DNA of 64,000 nt from Parabacteroides chinchillae. GTDB taxonomy: Bacteria; Bacteroidota; Bacteroidia; Bacteroidales; Tannerellaceae. Below, piece after piece: positions 16,308 through 24,713 of this stretch. The stretch lies in NCBI RefSeq assembly GCF_900108035.1, contig NZ_FNVS01000008.1, forward strand, positions 123,730 to 187,729, written 5' to 3'. Position numbers and translations under genes: made by a program. The notes below the pieces were generated by a model. That model saw only the letters and a list, made by a program, of their open reading frames with translations, did no database searches and was not told the DNA's origin. How positions within the stretch are numbered: the first letter of the stretch is position 1; every line of letters begins with the position of its first letter.

Positions 16308-16489
16308 CGTTTTTTTGATTTTCTACCCCAAAGTTGGAGGCTTAAAATGAGGTAAAAAAATCAGTTTGTAATGGTTACGCTATTTGTGCAGTTTATTTAC
16401 ATATATCTGTAGACCAATACAATACGATTATTCTAGTCGGTTTCAGGTCTGTACTTTTGATGGTGTAAACCAATAAAAAAGGTATATAG
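16308..16489. promoter_or_regulatory. Divergent promoter region between the two morphogenesis blocks
   Basis: 182 bases without a gene separate the leftward protease/capsid/tail block from the rightward terminase/portal block. The plus strand has a TAnnTTTG-type -7 element (TACTTTTG, 16452-16459) about 30 bases before the terminase small-subunit ATG; no good -33 TTTG is present. This suggests activator-dependent late promoters, as for Mu. A matching leftward element is not clear. Confidence 0.45.
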
Positions 16490-16939
16490 ATGGGAGCGGA
16501 TTTAAGCATAAAACAAAAAAAGGACTGGGCGAAAATGCTCTATTTGAAAGAACATCTTACGCAGGCCGAGGTAGCCGAACGTGTGGGAGTGAGTAAACAA
16601 ACCTTATGTAAGTGGGTAAAGATCGAAAAATGGGAGGAATTGAAGACCTCTGTCAGTCTTACACGCGAGGAACAACTGGCCAACCTCTACCGCCAGGTAG
16701 CGGAGATTAACAAGGCCATAGCCGGACGTAAAGACGGCGAACGTTTTGCTACGTCTAAAGAAGCCGATACGATCAACAAACTGGCATCTACCATTGAGAA
16801 GATGGAAAAAGAAACAGGTATATCGGATATTATCAGTGTGTCTAAAGGGCTGCTAGACTGGCTACGCAAAACCGATGTGGAAAAGGCCAAAGAATTAAGC
16901 TACTATTTTGACGCATACATAAAGGAGAGATTGAAATGA
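16490..16939 (+). CDS. Terminase small subunit (Mu gp27-like, DUF1804)
   Basis: 149 residues. An N-terminal helix-turn-helix (LTQAEVAERVGVSKQTLCKW, about 23-43) is followed by helical oligomerisation segments. This is the usual build of small terminase subunits of Mu-like phages, which recognise the packaging start. The gene overlaps the large subunit by four bases (ATGA) and opens the rightward block. Confidence 0.8.
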   Translation: MGADLSIKQKKDWAKMLYLKEHLTQAEVAERVGVSKQTLCKWVKIEKWEELKTSVSLTREEQLANLYRQVAEINKAIAGRKDGERFATSKEADTINKLASTIEKMEKETGISDIISVSKGLLDWLRKTDVEKAKELSYYFDAYIKERLK

Positions 16940-18552
16940 AAACGTTCAAAGCGATAGACAAACAGGCCATTGAAGACTGGGACGGATATCTTAAGGCACT
17001 CCGTAAAGATACGGCTGTCGATTTCGACATGGATTATGCCGAACGGCAAAAACGGCTTTCTTACCTGGAAAGCCACCCCTTACTATGGATGAAAGAAATG
17101 TTTCCGAACTATGCAAAATATGAGTTTGCCGAATTTCAGAAAAAAGCTATAAAACGGCTCGTATACAGCCCCAAGAACTGGTATGAAGTCTTATCCTGGG
17201 CGCGTGAACTGGCAAAAAGTACCATTGTCATGTTCGTTGTACTGTTCCTGGTACTTACCGGAAAGAAACGCAACATCATCCTTTGTTCCAACAGTAACGA
17301 CAATGCAATAAAGCTCCTGAGCCATTACCGGGCGCAACTCGAAGCCAACCAGCGAATACAATTCTACTATGGCGACCAAAAGGGGTTTAAATGGACGGAA
17401 GATAACTTTATTACGAAAAATGGGGTATCTTTTATAGCCGTTGGCGCCCGCCAATCTCCCCGCGGTGTAAAGATCGAAGAAGTACGCCCTGACACAATAT
17501 TGGTTGATGATTACGATACGGACGAAGAATGCCGGAACCCGGAGATCGTTAATGACAAATGGAACTGGTTTGAACAGGCGCTTTATTTTACCCGCTCTTT
17601 TTCCGAACCGCTGCTTACCATCTTTTGCGGTAATATCATAGCTAAAGACTGCTGTGTAGCCCGTGCCGGAAAGAAAGCAAGGGAACTTTCAGAGCGCGAG
17701 CATCCAATCGGTAACTGGGATATTATCAACCTGCGCATGGTGGACATGAACCACCCTGACGCAAAAAATGACTTTGCCTATGGAACATCCGTCTGGCCGG
17801 AAAAGAACGACGAGGAAACGATAGACGATGTACTGGCACAGGTAAGCGCCGCCAGTGCCCAAAAAGAATGTTTCAACAACCCGGTGACGGAAGGCAGTTA
17901 TTTTAAAGAGATTAAATGGGGCGCTATCCCGCCTCTACATAAATTCCCGTTCCTGGTCAGTTATGGAGACCCGGCACCATCCAATAAAGTCGCCAATAAA
18001 AAGGGGGTAAAAAAACTGGGATCATACAAAGCAAACTTTCTTGTAGGCATATTGGAAGGCAACCTCTATGTGATAACAGGGTATCTGGATCATGTAAAGA
18101 ATGAAGAATTTGTCAACTGGTACTACTACCAACGTGACTATGTGAAAGACAAAACACAAGTCTATAACTTTATTGAAAACAACAAACTCCAAGACCCTTT
18201 TTATGAGCAGGTCTTTGTTCCGCTTTTCCAAAAGAAATGGGAGGAAACCGGATATATTATCCCAATCTCCCCGGATTTACGTAATAAGCCGGACAAGTTT
18301 GCCCGTATAGAGGGGAATCTTGAACCCCTGAACCGTGCCGGGCGTATGATACTGAATATTGCCGAAAAGGACAACCCTCACATGGCTCGCCTGGAAGAAC
18401 AATTCCTGTTGTTTGACGACGGACTGCCGGCACCTGCCGACGGCCCGGATGGTGTAGAAGGCGGCTTCTATGTCTGCCAGCAGAAAATGGTATCACTAAA
18501 GGCCGGAAGTTGCACGGTAGGCACCCGGCCACGGAACAATAAACGATATTAA
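16936..18552 (+). CDS. Terminase large subunit (Mu gp28-like)
   Basis: 538 residues. The packaging ATPase has a deviant P-loop SWARELAKST (about 87-96), as is normal for terminases, and a Walker B TILVDDYDTDEE (about 187-198). The C-terminal nuclease domain starts near SYGDPAPS, with the first metal-binding Asp, and continues to the end. It drives head-full packaging of phage DNA from integrated copies. The length is typical of the gp28 family and all key residues are present. Confidence 0.9.
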   Translation: MKTFKAIDKQAIEDWDGYLKALRKDTAVDFDMDYAERQKRLSYLESHPLLWMKEMFPNYAKYEFAEFQKKAIKRLVYSPKNWYEVLSWARELAKSTIVMFVVLFLVLTGKKRNIILCSNSNDNAIKLLSHYRAQLEANQRIQFYYGDQKGFKWTEDNFITKNGVSFIAVGARQSPRGVKIEEVRPDTILVDDYDTDEECRNPEIVNDKWNWFEQALYFTRSFSEPLLTIFCGNIIAKDCCVARAGKKARELSEREHPIGNWDIINLRMVDMNHPDAKNDFAYGTSVWPEKNDEETIDDVLAQVSAASAQKECFNNPVTEGSYFKEIKWGAIPPLHKFPFLVSYGDPAPSNKVANKKGVKKLGSYKANFLVGILEGNLYVITGYLDHVKNEEFVNWYYYQRDYVKDKTQVYNFIENNKLQDPFYEQVFVPLFQKKWEETGYIIPISPDLRNKPDKFARIEGNLEPLNRAGRMILNIAEKDNPHMARLEEQFLLFDDGLPAPADGPDGVEGGFYVCQQKMVSLKAGSCTVGTRPRNNKRY

Positions 18553-18573
18553 TAACCCAATCCATTATAACAC

Positions 18574-19005
18574 ATGGCATACCTGACATTACAAGAACTA
18601 AGCACCCACCTGCACGATGAACAGGTGGAAACCATTACACGGGGAGACAATACGATTGCCGAAGCGGCTATCGATGCCGCCATTGCCGAGGCGCGCGGCT
18701 ACCTGACCCGGTTTGATACGGCGCGTACCTTTTCCGCCTCCGGTAGTAAACGGAACCAGCTACTGCTGATTTTCGTAAAGGACATTGCCGTATGGCATCT
18801 TATCAACCTGTGCAATGCAGGGAGTGAATTACCTCTCAGGCAAGACCGGTACGAACGTGCCGTTGACTGGCTCAAAGCCGTACAGCGTGGCGATGTTTCG
18901 CCCGATCTACCGAGTAAGGAACCGGAAGGAGGAAAAGCCGAAAAAAACAATCCGATCGGCCCGGTTGCCTACGGGAGCAATCCCAAGAGGACACAGCATT
19001 ACTAG
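18574..19005 (+). CDS. Mu gp36-like head-tail connector (DUF1320)
   Basis: 143 residues. It has the N-terminal pattern MAYLTLQELSTHL with AAIDAAIAEARGYL and a helix LLLIFVKDIAVWHL, typical of the gp36/DUF1320 family that lies between terminase and portal genes or in the neck module. The C-terminus carries a Pro/Gly-rich tail. It is in the rightward head operon, 21 bases after the terminase. Confidence 0.8.
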   Translation: MAYLTLQELSTHLHDEQVETITRGDNTIAEAAIDAAIAEARGYLTRFDTARTFSASGSKRNQLLLIFVKDIAVWHLINLCNAGSELPLRQDRYERAVDWLKAVQRGDVSPDLPSKEPEGGKAEKNNPIGPVAYGSNPKRTQHY

Positions 19006-19066
19006 AATGAGCGTTTAAACGCTGTTTAAACTTTTGCACAATCAATCCAAAATAAAAAGATGAATC

Positions 19067-21631
19067 ATGGCAAACAAAAAAAAGAGAACGCTTCAAACGG
19101 GCTTAAATCAGCCCGGTAAAAATAAAGCTCCGGTACATACCGAAATACTGGTACGCCCCATACACCGCGGGATAAATGATATTGGTACGTGGCGAAGCGC
19201 GCTACGCCTGGCGGATATGGGGAACCGGACAAAACTATATGACCTCTATACAGACCTCCTGATTGACGGCTACCTTTCGGATGCAATCGACAAACGTATC
19301 GATGCGGTAACGGATGCCGACCTGGCATTTACAATTAACGGTAAGCGTGCCGATGTGATTGACGACCTGATGGACACACCGGAATTTGAATTGCTCCTGC
19401 GCGATATAATGTTATCCCGCTTCTGGGGCATAACGGTAGATGAATTTGACTTTAAGGACGGACTAAGCTTTAAATCAATACCGCGTAAACACATCCGTCC
19501 GAAAACAAAAGAGATAGCAATACGCGAAGAAGACGAACACGGCATACCTTATGCCGGCAACGATCTTATTACCCAGTTCGGACAAGATGATGACTACGGC
19601 ATACTGCTCCGTGCCGCGCCTTATGTTATTTACAAACGGGGCGGCTTTGGCGACTGGGCGCAATTTGTCGAACTGTTCGGGATGCCCCAGCGTATCGGAA
19701 AGTATAGCAGTATGGACGAACAAAGCCGCCGCGCATTGATACAGGCCTTTGAAGAGGCTGGTTCCGCCCCGTATTTGGTAATACCCAAAGAAACGGAAGC
19801 CGAACAAACCACACTCAGCAACAGCGGTAACGGGGCTCTTTATAATGACTTTCGGAACGCCTGCAACGAGGAGGTACTTATTACTATCCTGGGGCAAACC
19901 ATGACAACACAGGACGGCAGTTCACTTTCCCAAAGCCAGGTACACATGGAAGTACAGGAAAAGAAACACCGCGCAGATCGCCGTTTTGTGGAACGCATGT
20001 TGAATAAGTTCTTTGTTCCGTTACTTGAAAAACGGGGTTATCCGGTATCGGGTGGTAAGTTCAAATTCCTGGATAAGGCACAGGAGATAACGGTAGCAGA
20101 GACTGTACAGTTGGCGGATATATTACCTATACCGCAATCTTATCTGTATGACAAGTATAATATTCCATTACCCGAAGGAGACGAGCCGATAGCACGGAAG
20201 GAACAACAGCCGCAACTTATTTTACCGCCAGACGATGATCCTGATAATCCGGCCGATCCTGACGGCCAGAAAGACAAGAAACCGGATATAAAGAACCATG
20301 ACCGTAGCTGGTATCTCCGTTTGTGGGATTTTTTCGCAGGAGCCCCGCAAGCCGGGGCATTGAATGGAAAAGCCCGCATACGGCTGAGTGATGACACGTT
20401 GGAAAACAGAATCATTAACCGGATAGCCGAAAGTGGAGGCGGACTTTATTTCGATAGCGAACTATTCAATTTTATTTCCGGCGATCTGGTAGCCGCTATT
20501 TCAGAAGGTAACAACAAGAAATTGAGACTTGCAGATACCGGGGTTACATACGGGGCAAGGGATGATGCGTTTACCACGGCTATGGAAATAAACCTCTTTC
20601 ATTTCTCAGCCGCTAAAACATTGGCAGAATTGCAGGAATTAAACAGCCTGTTCCGGGAGAGCAACAGTTTTGAAGACTTTTATCAGAAAGCATCACAGGT
20701 AACGGAAGTTTTCAACAAGCAATGGCAGAAAACAGAGCATGAGACTGCGGTATTAACGGCGGAATCGGCAAGTAATTACCAGCGGCTTGTCAAACAAACC
20801 GACCTGTTCCCATACTGGGAGTACAAAACAGCAGGGGATGATAAGGTACGGCCGGAACATGCCGAACTGGATGGATTGATATTGCCGGCTAATGATCCGA
20901 GGTGGAATAAGATATTCCCGCCAAACGGGTGGAAATGCCGCTGTTATGTGGTTCCGCGTATGGCGCATGAAGTAGCGGGCGTCAATATTAAGGCTATGCA
21001 GGAAAGGTGCGACGCTTATTTTGATACGGCCGAATGGCAACAGAACAAAGCCCAGCATTGGGATGTGAACAGGGGTAAGACGGCAGAGGTATTCACCCGC
21101 AACCAGATGTATATACAGAAATTCCCTGACAAGGCATCAAAGCTGGTGGGTAACCTTTATTACAATGATTACGGGTTGGATTCATTCGGGAAGAAACTGG
21201 GGGCAGCAACAACAGAAGCCCCCCTGTTTGAAGGCAATACGGATGAATGGCTGGCCTCTCACCGGTTGATAAAGGATTACAAAGGACGGGATGTCGAACT
21301 GACGGAGAATGTTTTCAAAAAGCACACGGCTGGGAAGTACACGGAAACACGTATTCCTTTGCTTGATTGCATGGTTGATACGCTTTCCAGGCCGGATGAA
21401 ATATGGATCAACGATTATGTAAAAGGCGGGGAGTTTAGGAACATGAACTTTATCAAGTTTTACTCCGGCAAGGCTATAAACGTGGTGTGTGACGTAAAGA
21501 ACGGGACGGTGTACCGGGTGGCAACGTGGTTTGAAATAGAACAAAACCCACGGATCAGGGAGGTATCGAAGAAAAGCCGGAAAATAGATCCCAGATGGAG
21601 GTACCGCCGGGGGCTGTTGATAAAAAAATAA
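19067..21631 (+). CDS. Portal (Mu gp29) / MuF head morphogenesis / PBECR-like nuclease fusion
   Basis: 854 residues, longer than either Mu gp29 or gp30 alone. Residues 1 to about 383 are a DUF935-type portal (SKQ-rich helices, QTMTTQDGSSLSQSQVH). A linker rich in Asp and Pro (about 384-405) leads to a MuF/SPP1-gp7 domain at about 495-700 with INLFHFSAAKT, LFPYWEYKT, IFPPNGWKCRCYVVPRMAHEV; this contains the paired cysteines of the family. Residues about 734-835 (KDYKGRDVELTENVFKKHT, LDCMVDTLSRPDEIW, VVCDVKNGTVYRVATW) resemble the PBECR/phage-barnase-EndoU-ColicinE5-RelE-like nuclease domains often attached to MuF proteins. It acts at the unique head vertex and may be injected with DNA. The nuclease assignment is by pattern and not proven. 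Confidence 0.83.
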   Translation: MANKKKRTLQTGLNQPGKNKAPVHTEILVRPIHRGINDIGTWRSALRLADMGNRTKLYDLYTDLLIDGYLSDAIDKRIDAVTDADLAFTINGKRADVIDDLMDTPEFELLLRDIMLSRFWGITVDEFDFKDGLSFKSIPRKHIRPKTKEIAIREEDEHGIPYAGNDLITQFGQDDDYGILLRAAPYVIYKRGGFGDWAQFVELFGMPQRIGKYSSMDEQSRRALIQAFEEAGSAPYLVIPKETEAEQTTLSNSGNGALYNDFRNACNEEVLITILGQTMTTQDGSSLSQSQVHMEVQEKKHRADRRFVERMLNKFFVPLLEKRGYPVSGGKFKFLDKAQEITVAETVQLADILPIPQSYLYDKYNIPLPEGDEPIARKEQQPQLILPPDDDPDNPADPDGQKDKKPDIKNHDRSWYLRLWDFFAGAPQAGALNGKARIRLSDDTLENRIINRIAESGGGLYFDSELFNFISGDLVAAISEGNNKKLRLADTGVTYGARDDAFTTAMEINLFHFSAAKTLAELQELNSLFRESNSFEDFYQKASQVTEVFNKQWQKTEHETAVLTAESASNYQRLVKQTDLFPYWEYKTAGDDKVRPEHAELDGLILPANDPRWNKIFPPNGWKCRCYVVPRMAHEVAGVNIKAMQERCDAYFDTAEWQQNKAQHWDVNRGKTAEVFTRNQMYIQKFPDKASKLVGNLYYNDYGLDSFGKKLGAATTEAPLFEGNTDEWLASHRLIKDYKGRDVELTENVFKKHTAGKYTETRIPLLDCMVDTLSRPDEIWINDYVKGGEFRNMNFIKFYSGKAINVVCDVKNGTVYRVATWFEIEQNPRIREVSKKSRKIDPRWRYRRGLLIKK

Positions 21632-21858
21632 CGCGGTGACAAGTCTTTGCGTCCGTCCGCCTTATTGGAATGCCTGCACGAGGTTTTCCGCTTTACCGGA
21701 TTGGATAGCCAGTTTCCTATCGCCGCTTCGGGTTAACGCATCGCTCCGCTGTATAAAGCCCAAGCCTTCATAATGCCCCCATCACCCGCGAGGGTGGCAT
21801 CGTCTATTCACCCCCGGAACTATGCGCTTCTGATTACAAATATATAAAACTTTTTGAT
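21632..21858. other. 227-base gap in the head operon with broken coding-like sequence and hairpins
   Basis: An otherwise tightly packed operon has here a GC-rich stretch with no intact gene. On the minus strand one frame reads as protein-like sequence (AIGNWLSNPVKRKTSC and SNKADGRKDLSP) preceded by an in-frame TAA and, before it, AGDGGIMKAWALYSGAMR. Short stems are visible, such as CACCC-GCGA-GGGTG (around 21,783) and GATAG-n8-CTATC. I cannot identify it; a gene remnant, an inserted small element or a structured RNA are all possible. The AT-rich end just before 21,859 probably serves translation of the next gene. Confidence 0.4.
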
Positions 21859-22332
21859 ATGGATTTCAACGGATTAGAAAATTATTTAACCACCCTGCCG
21901 GACAAAGTGCTGGACAGGGCATCCGCCATAGTGGCGGAGACGGCCACGGAATATTATAAAAGACGCTTTACCGAAAAGGCTTTTGACGGAAACCCCTGGG
22001 TGCCGCCCAGAATCCCAAAGAAAACAGGCTCCCTGCTGATAGACAGCGGGAAACTTTTGAACAGCATCCGCCCGGCTTATGTAGGGCGTGATAAGGTTGT
22101 TATCTCTGCCGGAAACGATCAGGTAGGCTATGCCAAAGTACACAACGAAGGCTATGCGGGATCGGTGGTAGTGCCTGCACATGTGCGCCGAACGCGAAAA
22201 TACGGGGATGTGAATGTTAAGGAGCACACCCGCCAGGCAAACATACCACAACGCCAGTTTATGGGTAAATCGGATGAACTGGCAGCGGAAATACACAAAC
22301 GGATAGAAGGATATATAAACTCATTAAAATAG
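21859..22332 (+). CDS. Mu gpG-like virion morphogenesis protein
   Basis: 157 residues of the phage virion morphogenesis (Phage_tail_S/gpG) family. Visible marks are the helical start with ATEYYKRRF, GNPWVPPRIPKKTGSLLIDSGKLLNSIRP, QVGYAKVHNEGYAG, and PQRQFMG near the C-terminus. Proteins of this family act at head-tail joining or tail completion. It follows the portal fusion, the same order as in Mu. Confidence 0.85.
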   Translation: MDFNGLENYLTTLPDKVLDRASAIVAETATEYYKRRFTEKAFDGNPWVPPRIPKKTGSLLIDSGKLLNSIRPAYVGRDKVVISAGNDQVGYAKVHNEGYAGSVVVPAHVRRTRKYGDVNVKEHTRQANIPQRQFMGKSDELAAEIHKRIEGYINSLK

Positions 22333-22339
22333 ACAAACC

Positions 22340-22783
22340 ATGAATGCAGAAATATTTATTGCGCTATGCGACCATTTGGAGAAAGAAGTACCGGAACTAC
22401 GCTGGATAGATGAAGACGAAGGACAACTGAATACGGCAGCAGATATACGACCGGCTGTAGATTTTCCCTGTTGTCTGGTAGATATCCAATACCCTTCCTG
22501 CCAGGATGAAAACGAAACGGAGCAACTTGTTACCGCAAACATTACTTTACGTATAGGATTCCAACCTGCCGGAGAAACGAACAGTAAAGCGCCGGAAGCC
22601 GTACGGCGTAAGGCACTGGAAAGGCTGGATATAATAGAGAAGATACAAAACTGTATGCAAGGCTGGACAGCAGAAGAAATTATTTCACCCGTTAGCCGGA
22701 AAAGTGCGAGATCAACTGTACAAGCAAACAAGGTTAAGGTATATACTATTGTTTATGGGACAACGTTTATGGAACTACAATAA
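22340..22783 (+). CDS. Mu gp37-like tail completion protein
   Basis: 147 residues, helix at the start and a beta-rich body (DFPCCLVDIQYPS, ANITLRIGFQPAG), then a helix RRKALERLDIIEKIQ. This agrees with the gp37/DUF1834 type, small neck or tail completion proteins placed after gpG. It is the last gene of the rightward block and ends just before a strong terminator. Confidence 0.65.
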   Translation: MNAEIFIALCDHLEKEVPELRWIDEDEGQLNTAADIRPAVDFPCCLVDIQYPSCQDENETEQLVTANITLRIGFQPAGETNSKAPEAVRRKALERLDIIEKIQNCMQGWTAEEIISPVSRKSARSTVQANKVKVYTIVYGTTFMELQ

Positions 22784-22786
22784 ATA

Positions 22787-22809
22787 AAGCGGGGTGGAGT
22801 GCCCCGCTT
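22787..22809. terminator. Bidirectional terminator between late block and moron gene
   Basis: A perfect 8-bp stem (AAGCGGGG / CCCCGCTT) with a 7-base loop stands between two converging genes, 4 bases after one and 6 before the other, with A/T-rich flanks on both sides. It would end the rightward head transcript and the leftward secreted-protein transcript. Confidence 0.8.
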
Positions 22810-22814
22810 ACTTA

Positions 22815-23201
22815 TTATTCAAAGGTTTCTTTTTCGATTTCCAATTCTGACCAGATGGTATATAAATCAACCGTTTTACTATGTAATCCAATTAGGATAT
22901 ATTTATATCCAAGTTTATCATGACAGTAATACCAAGGGGCATTGTCTTTTCGCTTAAGAAACATCAATTCCTTATTATCATCTTTTTTGTCAATCTTCAA
23001 AGAAAGGTTTGCCCCTGAATCTTTAAAATATTTTTCAATGATAATACTATCATTTTTTTGATAAATTTTCCGTTTAACAGTATTAGTGGCTATCACTGTA
23101 TATCTTGAGCTGTACTTATATTCAGAATCATAATTTATTTTGTCTTGTGACCAAGAAAGAACAGGTATCAAAACCAATAATAACATCAATAGTCTTTTCA
23201 T
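22815..23201 (-). CDS. Secreted protein of unknown function, likely phage moron
   Basis: 128 residues with a clear signal peptide (MKRLLMLLLVLIPVLSWSQ) ending at a likely AxA/SWS-type site. The mature part is lysine-rich with many Tyr and Ser (YDSEYKYSSRYTVIA). It is AT-rich compared with the surrounding late genes and sits at the junction of late and early blocks, with its own terminator. This is the pattern of a lysogenic-conversion gene expressed from the prophage. No family is recognised. Confidence 0.6.
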   Translation of the reverse strand: MKRLLMLLLVLIPVLSWSQDKINYDSEYKYSSRYTVIATNTVKRKIYQKNDSIIIEKYFKDSGANLSLKIDKKDDNKELMFLKRKDNAPWYYCHDKLGYKYILIGLHSKTVDLYTIWSELEIEKETFE

Positions 23202-23212
23202 ATCAAATCAGT

Positions 23213-23569
23213 TTAATTATTATCCCAATTCCAGCTAGGGAACTCCTTTTTTAGTTCTCTAGCTTCTTTTTTTACTTTGTAAAGGTCGTTTAAATAATCA
23301 CTCAAATCAAGTAAAGCATTGCTTATTGTTCGTTCTTCTACAAAAAATTCTTGTTTTGAAAGGATATACATTACATCATCAAACCGCCTGCGGCGTATCT
23401 CTGTCCAATAATAATAACGAGCAATCAAGGTACGATTACGATCATTTACACGCATACGACGATTCGAAAGATCGGTTTCAGAAGTTGCAGGCATTCTTAC
23501 CCGTCTCCTTCTGAGTCGTTCCGGGACTGTTGTCCCAACATCAAATCCTAATTCGTATTGTTCCGGCAT
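23213..23569 (-). CDS. Small basic protein of unknown function (phage)
   Basis: 118 residues. The N-terminal third is very Arg-rich (PERLRRRRVRMPATSETDL), followed by RNRTLIARYYYWTEIRRRRFDDVMYIL and EERTISNALLDLSDYL, which looks like a helix-turn-helix. Homologues in Bacteroidetes genomes are, as far as I recall, sometimes called transposase, but no transposase motif is visible. DNA binding is plausible. It is 11 bases from the secreted-protein gene. Confidence 0.5.
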   Translation of the reverse strand: MPEQYELGFDVGTTVPERLRRRRVRMPATSETDLSNRRMRVNDRNRTLIARYYYWTEIRRRRFDDVMYILSKQEFFVEERTISNALLDLSDYLNDLYKVKKEARELKKEFPSWNWDNN

Positions 23570-23638
23570 ATTCCTATACTTTGATTACAAAATAAAGGTC
23601 ATAAACAACACAAGCCAAATAAAACAGTAATAAAAACA

Positions 23639-23666
23639 AAAGGCAGCAGCTTCACAGCTACTGCCT
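23639..23666 (-). terminator. Rho-independent terminator after the tyrosine recombinase gene
   Basis: On the minus strand the stem AGGCAGtAGCT / AGCTgCTGCCT is followed by TTTTGTTTTTATT, a T-rich run. It lies 76 bases beyond the recombinase stop. The rest of the 170-base gap (23570-23741) is A/T-rich, with nothing else supported. Confidence 0.75.
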
Positions 23667-23741
23667 ACCTAAAACTTAAACTATGAAAAAATACTTTTTC
23701 AGCATTAAAAGTATGAATTGATTTGAAATTAGCAATAAATT

Positions 23742-24713
23742 CTAATGGAAAAACATATTCCCTGCCAATACCGCCGCATTTTCTTCTTTGCTTAATCCAA
23801 TATAGCGCATAAATGCTTCTTCTGTTTTGTGTCCGGTGATTTTCATGATCCGAAGTGCCGGTATTCCGGCTAAAAACATATTGGTCGCGGCGCTACGTCT
23901 ACCTGAATGAGAACCGATACGTTTCCATTTTTCGACCATCAATGAAACCCGTTCCAAGCCTATAGTACGCTCGTATGGTACAGACTGGGTAATTCCGACT
24001 TTTCGGCACACGCTTTTTATGACTTTATTAAAATATTGAATACAAGGACATTTGGGTAACTGGTAGTTGTATTTACGTAAGATTTCGCGCACATACTTCG
24101 ATTGCGGAATAATTACAAGGGTGCCAGTTTTCTGTGTTTTGATCTGGATTACATTGTCAATAAAGTTGTCCTCAGTCAAACGGGAAAAGTCGGAATAACG
24201 CAAAGCTGTCTGGCAGGCAATAACAAACAAGTCACGTACTACAATCTCTGATTTTGTCAAATTACTATATACGTATATCCGGGTGATCTCGTCCCGATCC
24301 AACGTAACAACGTCGTGCTCGTCCATTTTAACATTAACGTCAGAATAGGTATAATCAATATCATACCCGCTATAAGAGGCCATCTTTAACAATGTCTTTA
24401 TATGGCATAGGTGGCCGGCAACGGTGGTACTCATAAGTTTTGCCGTAGCTTGTAAGTAATAAACAAAATCTTCCATCATTTCCATGCCTATTTCGTAGGT
24501 CATTGGAGCAATATTGTTGATCCTACAAAACTTGACAAAGTGATCCAGTACGTTTTGGTAACAATGTTTTGCTTTAACTGATTTCCGGCATTTGGCAAGA
24601 TAGGTGGCTGCAAAATCGCAGAATAGGATGCCTTTAGAACTTGTGTTAACAGATAGATGATTGGAATAGGACGGAAATCTGTTTGTTGATAGGTTAAATA
24701 CTTGTGCTTCCAT
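23742..24713 (-). CDS. Tyrosine recombinase (phage integrase SAM-like)
   Basis: 323 residues from the Met in MEAQVFNLSTN; 18 more residues upstream are possible but overlie promoter-like sequence. N-terminal SAM-like domain (FVKFCRINNIAPMTYE), then the catalytic domain with Arg in QTALRYSDFSRL, His-x-x-Arg in SHSGRRSAATN, His in TGHKTEEAFMRYIGLS and the nucleophilic Tyr in the same segment. All five key residues are present. It is the Bacteroidetes type often found in DNA inversion or integration. A second recombinase beside the MuA-like transposase is odd. A role in DNA inversion or decatenation is an inference. Confidence 0.88.
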   Translation of the reverse strand: MEAQVFNLSTNRFPSYSNHLSVNTSSKGILFCDFAATYLAKCRKSVKAKHCYQNVLDHFVKFCRINNIAPMTYEIGMEMMEDFVYYLQATAKLMSTTVAGHLCHIKTLLKMASYSGYDIDYTYSDVNVKMDEHDVVTLDRDEITRIYVYSNLTKSEIVVRDLFVIACQTALRYSDFSRLTEDNFIDNVIQIKTQKTGTLVIIPQSKYVREILRKYNYQLPKCPCIQYFNKVIKSVCRKVGITQSVPYERTIGLERVSLMVEKWKRIGSHSGRRSAATNMFLAGIPALRIMKITGHKTEEAFMRYIGLSKEENAAVLAGNMFFH

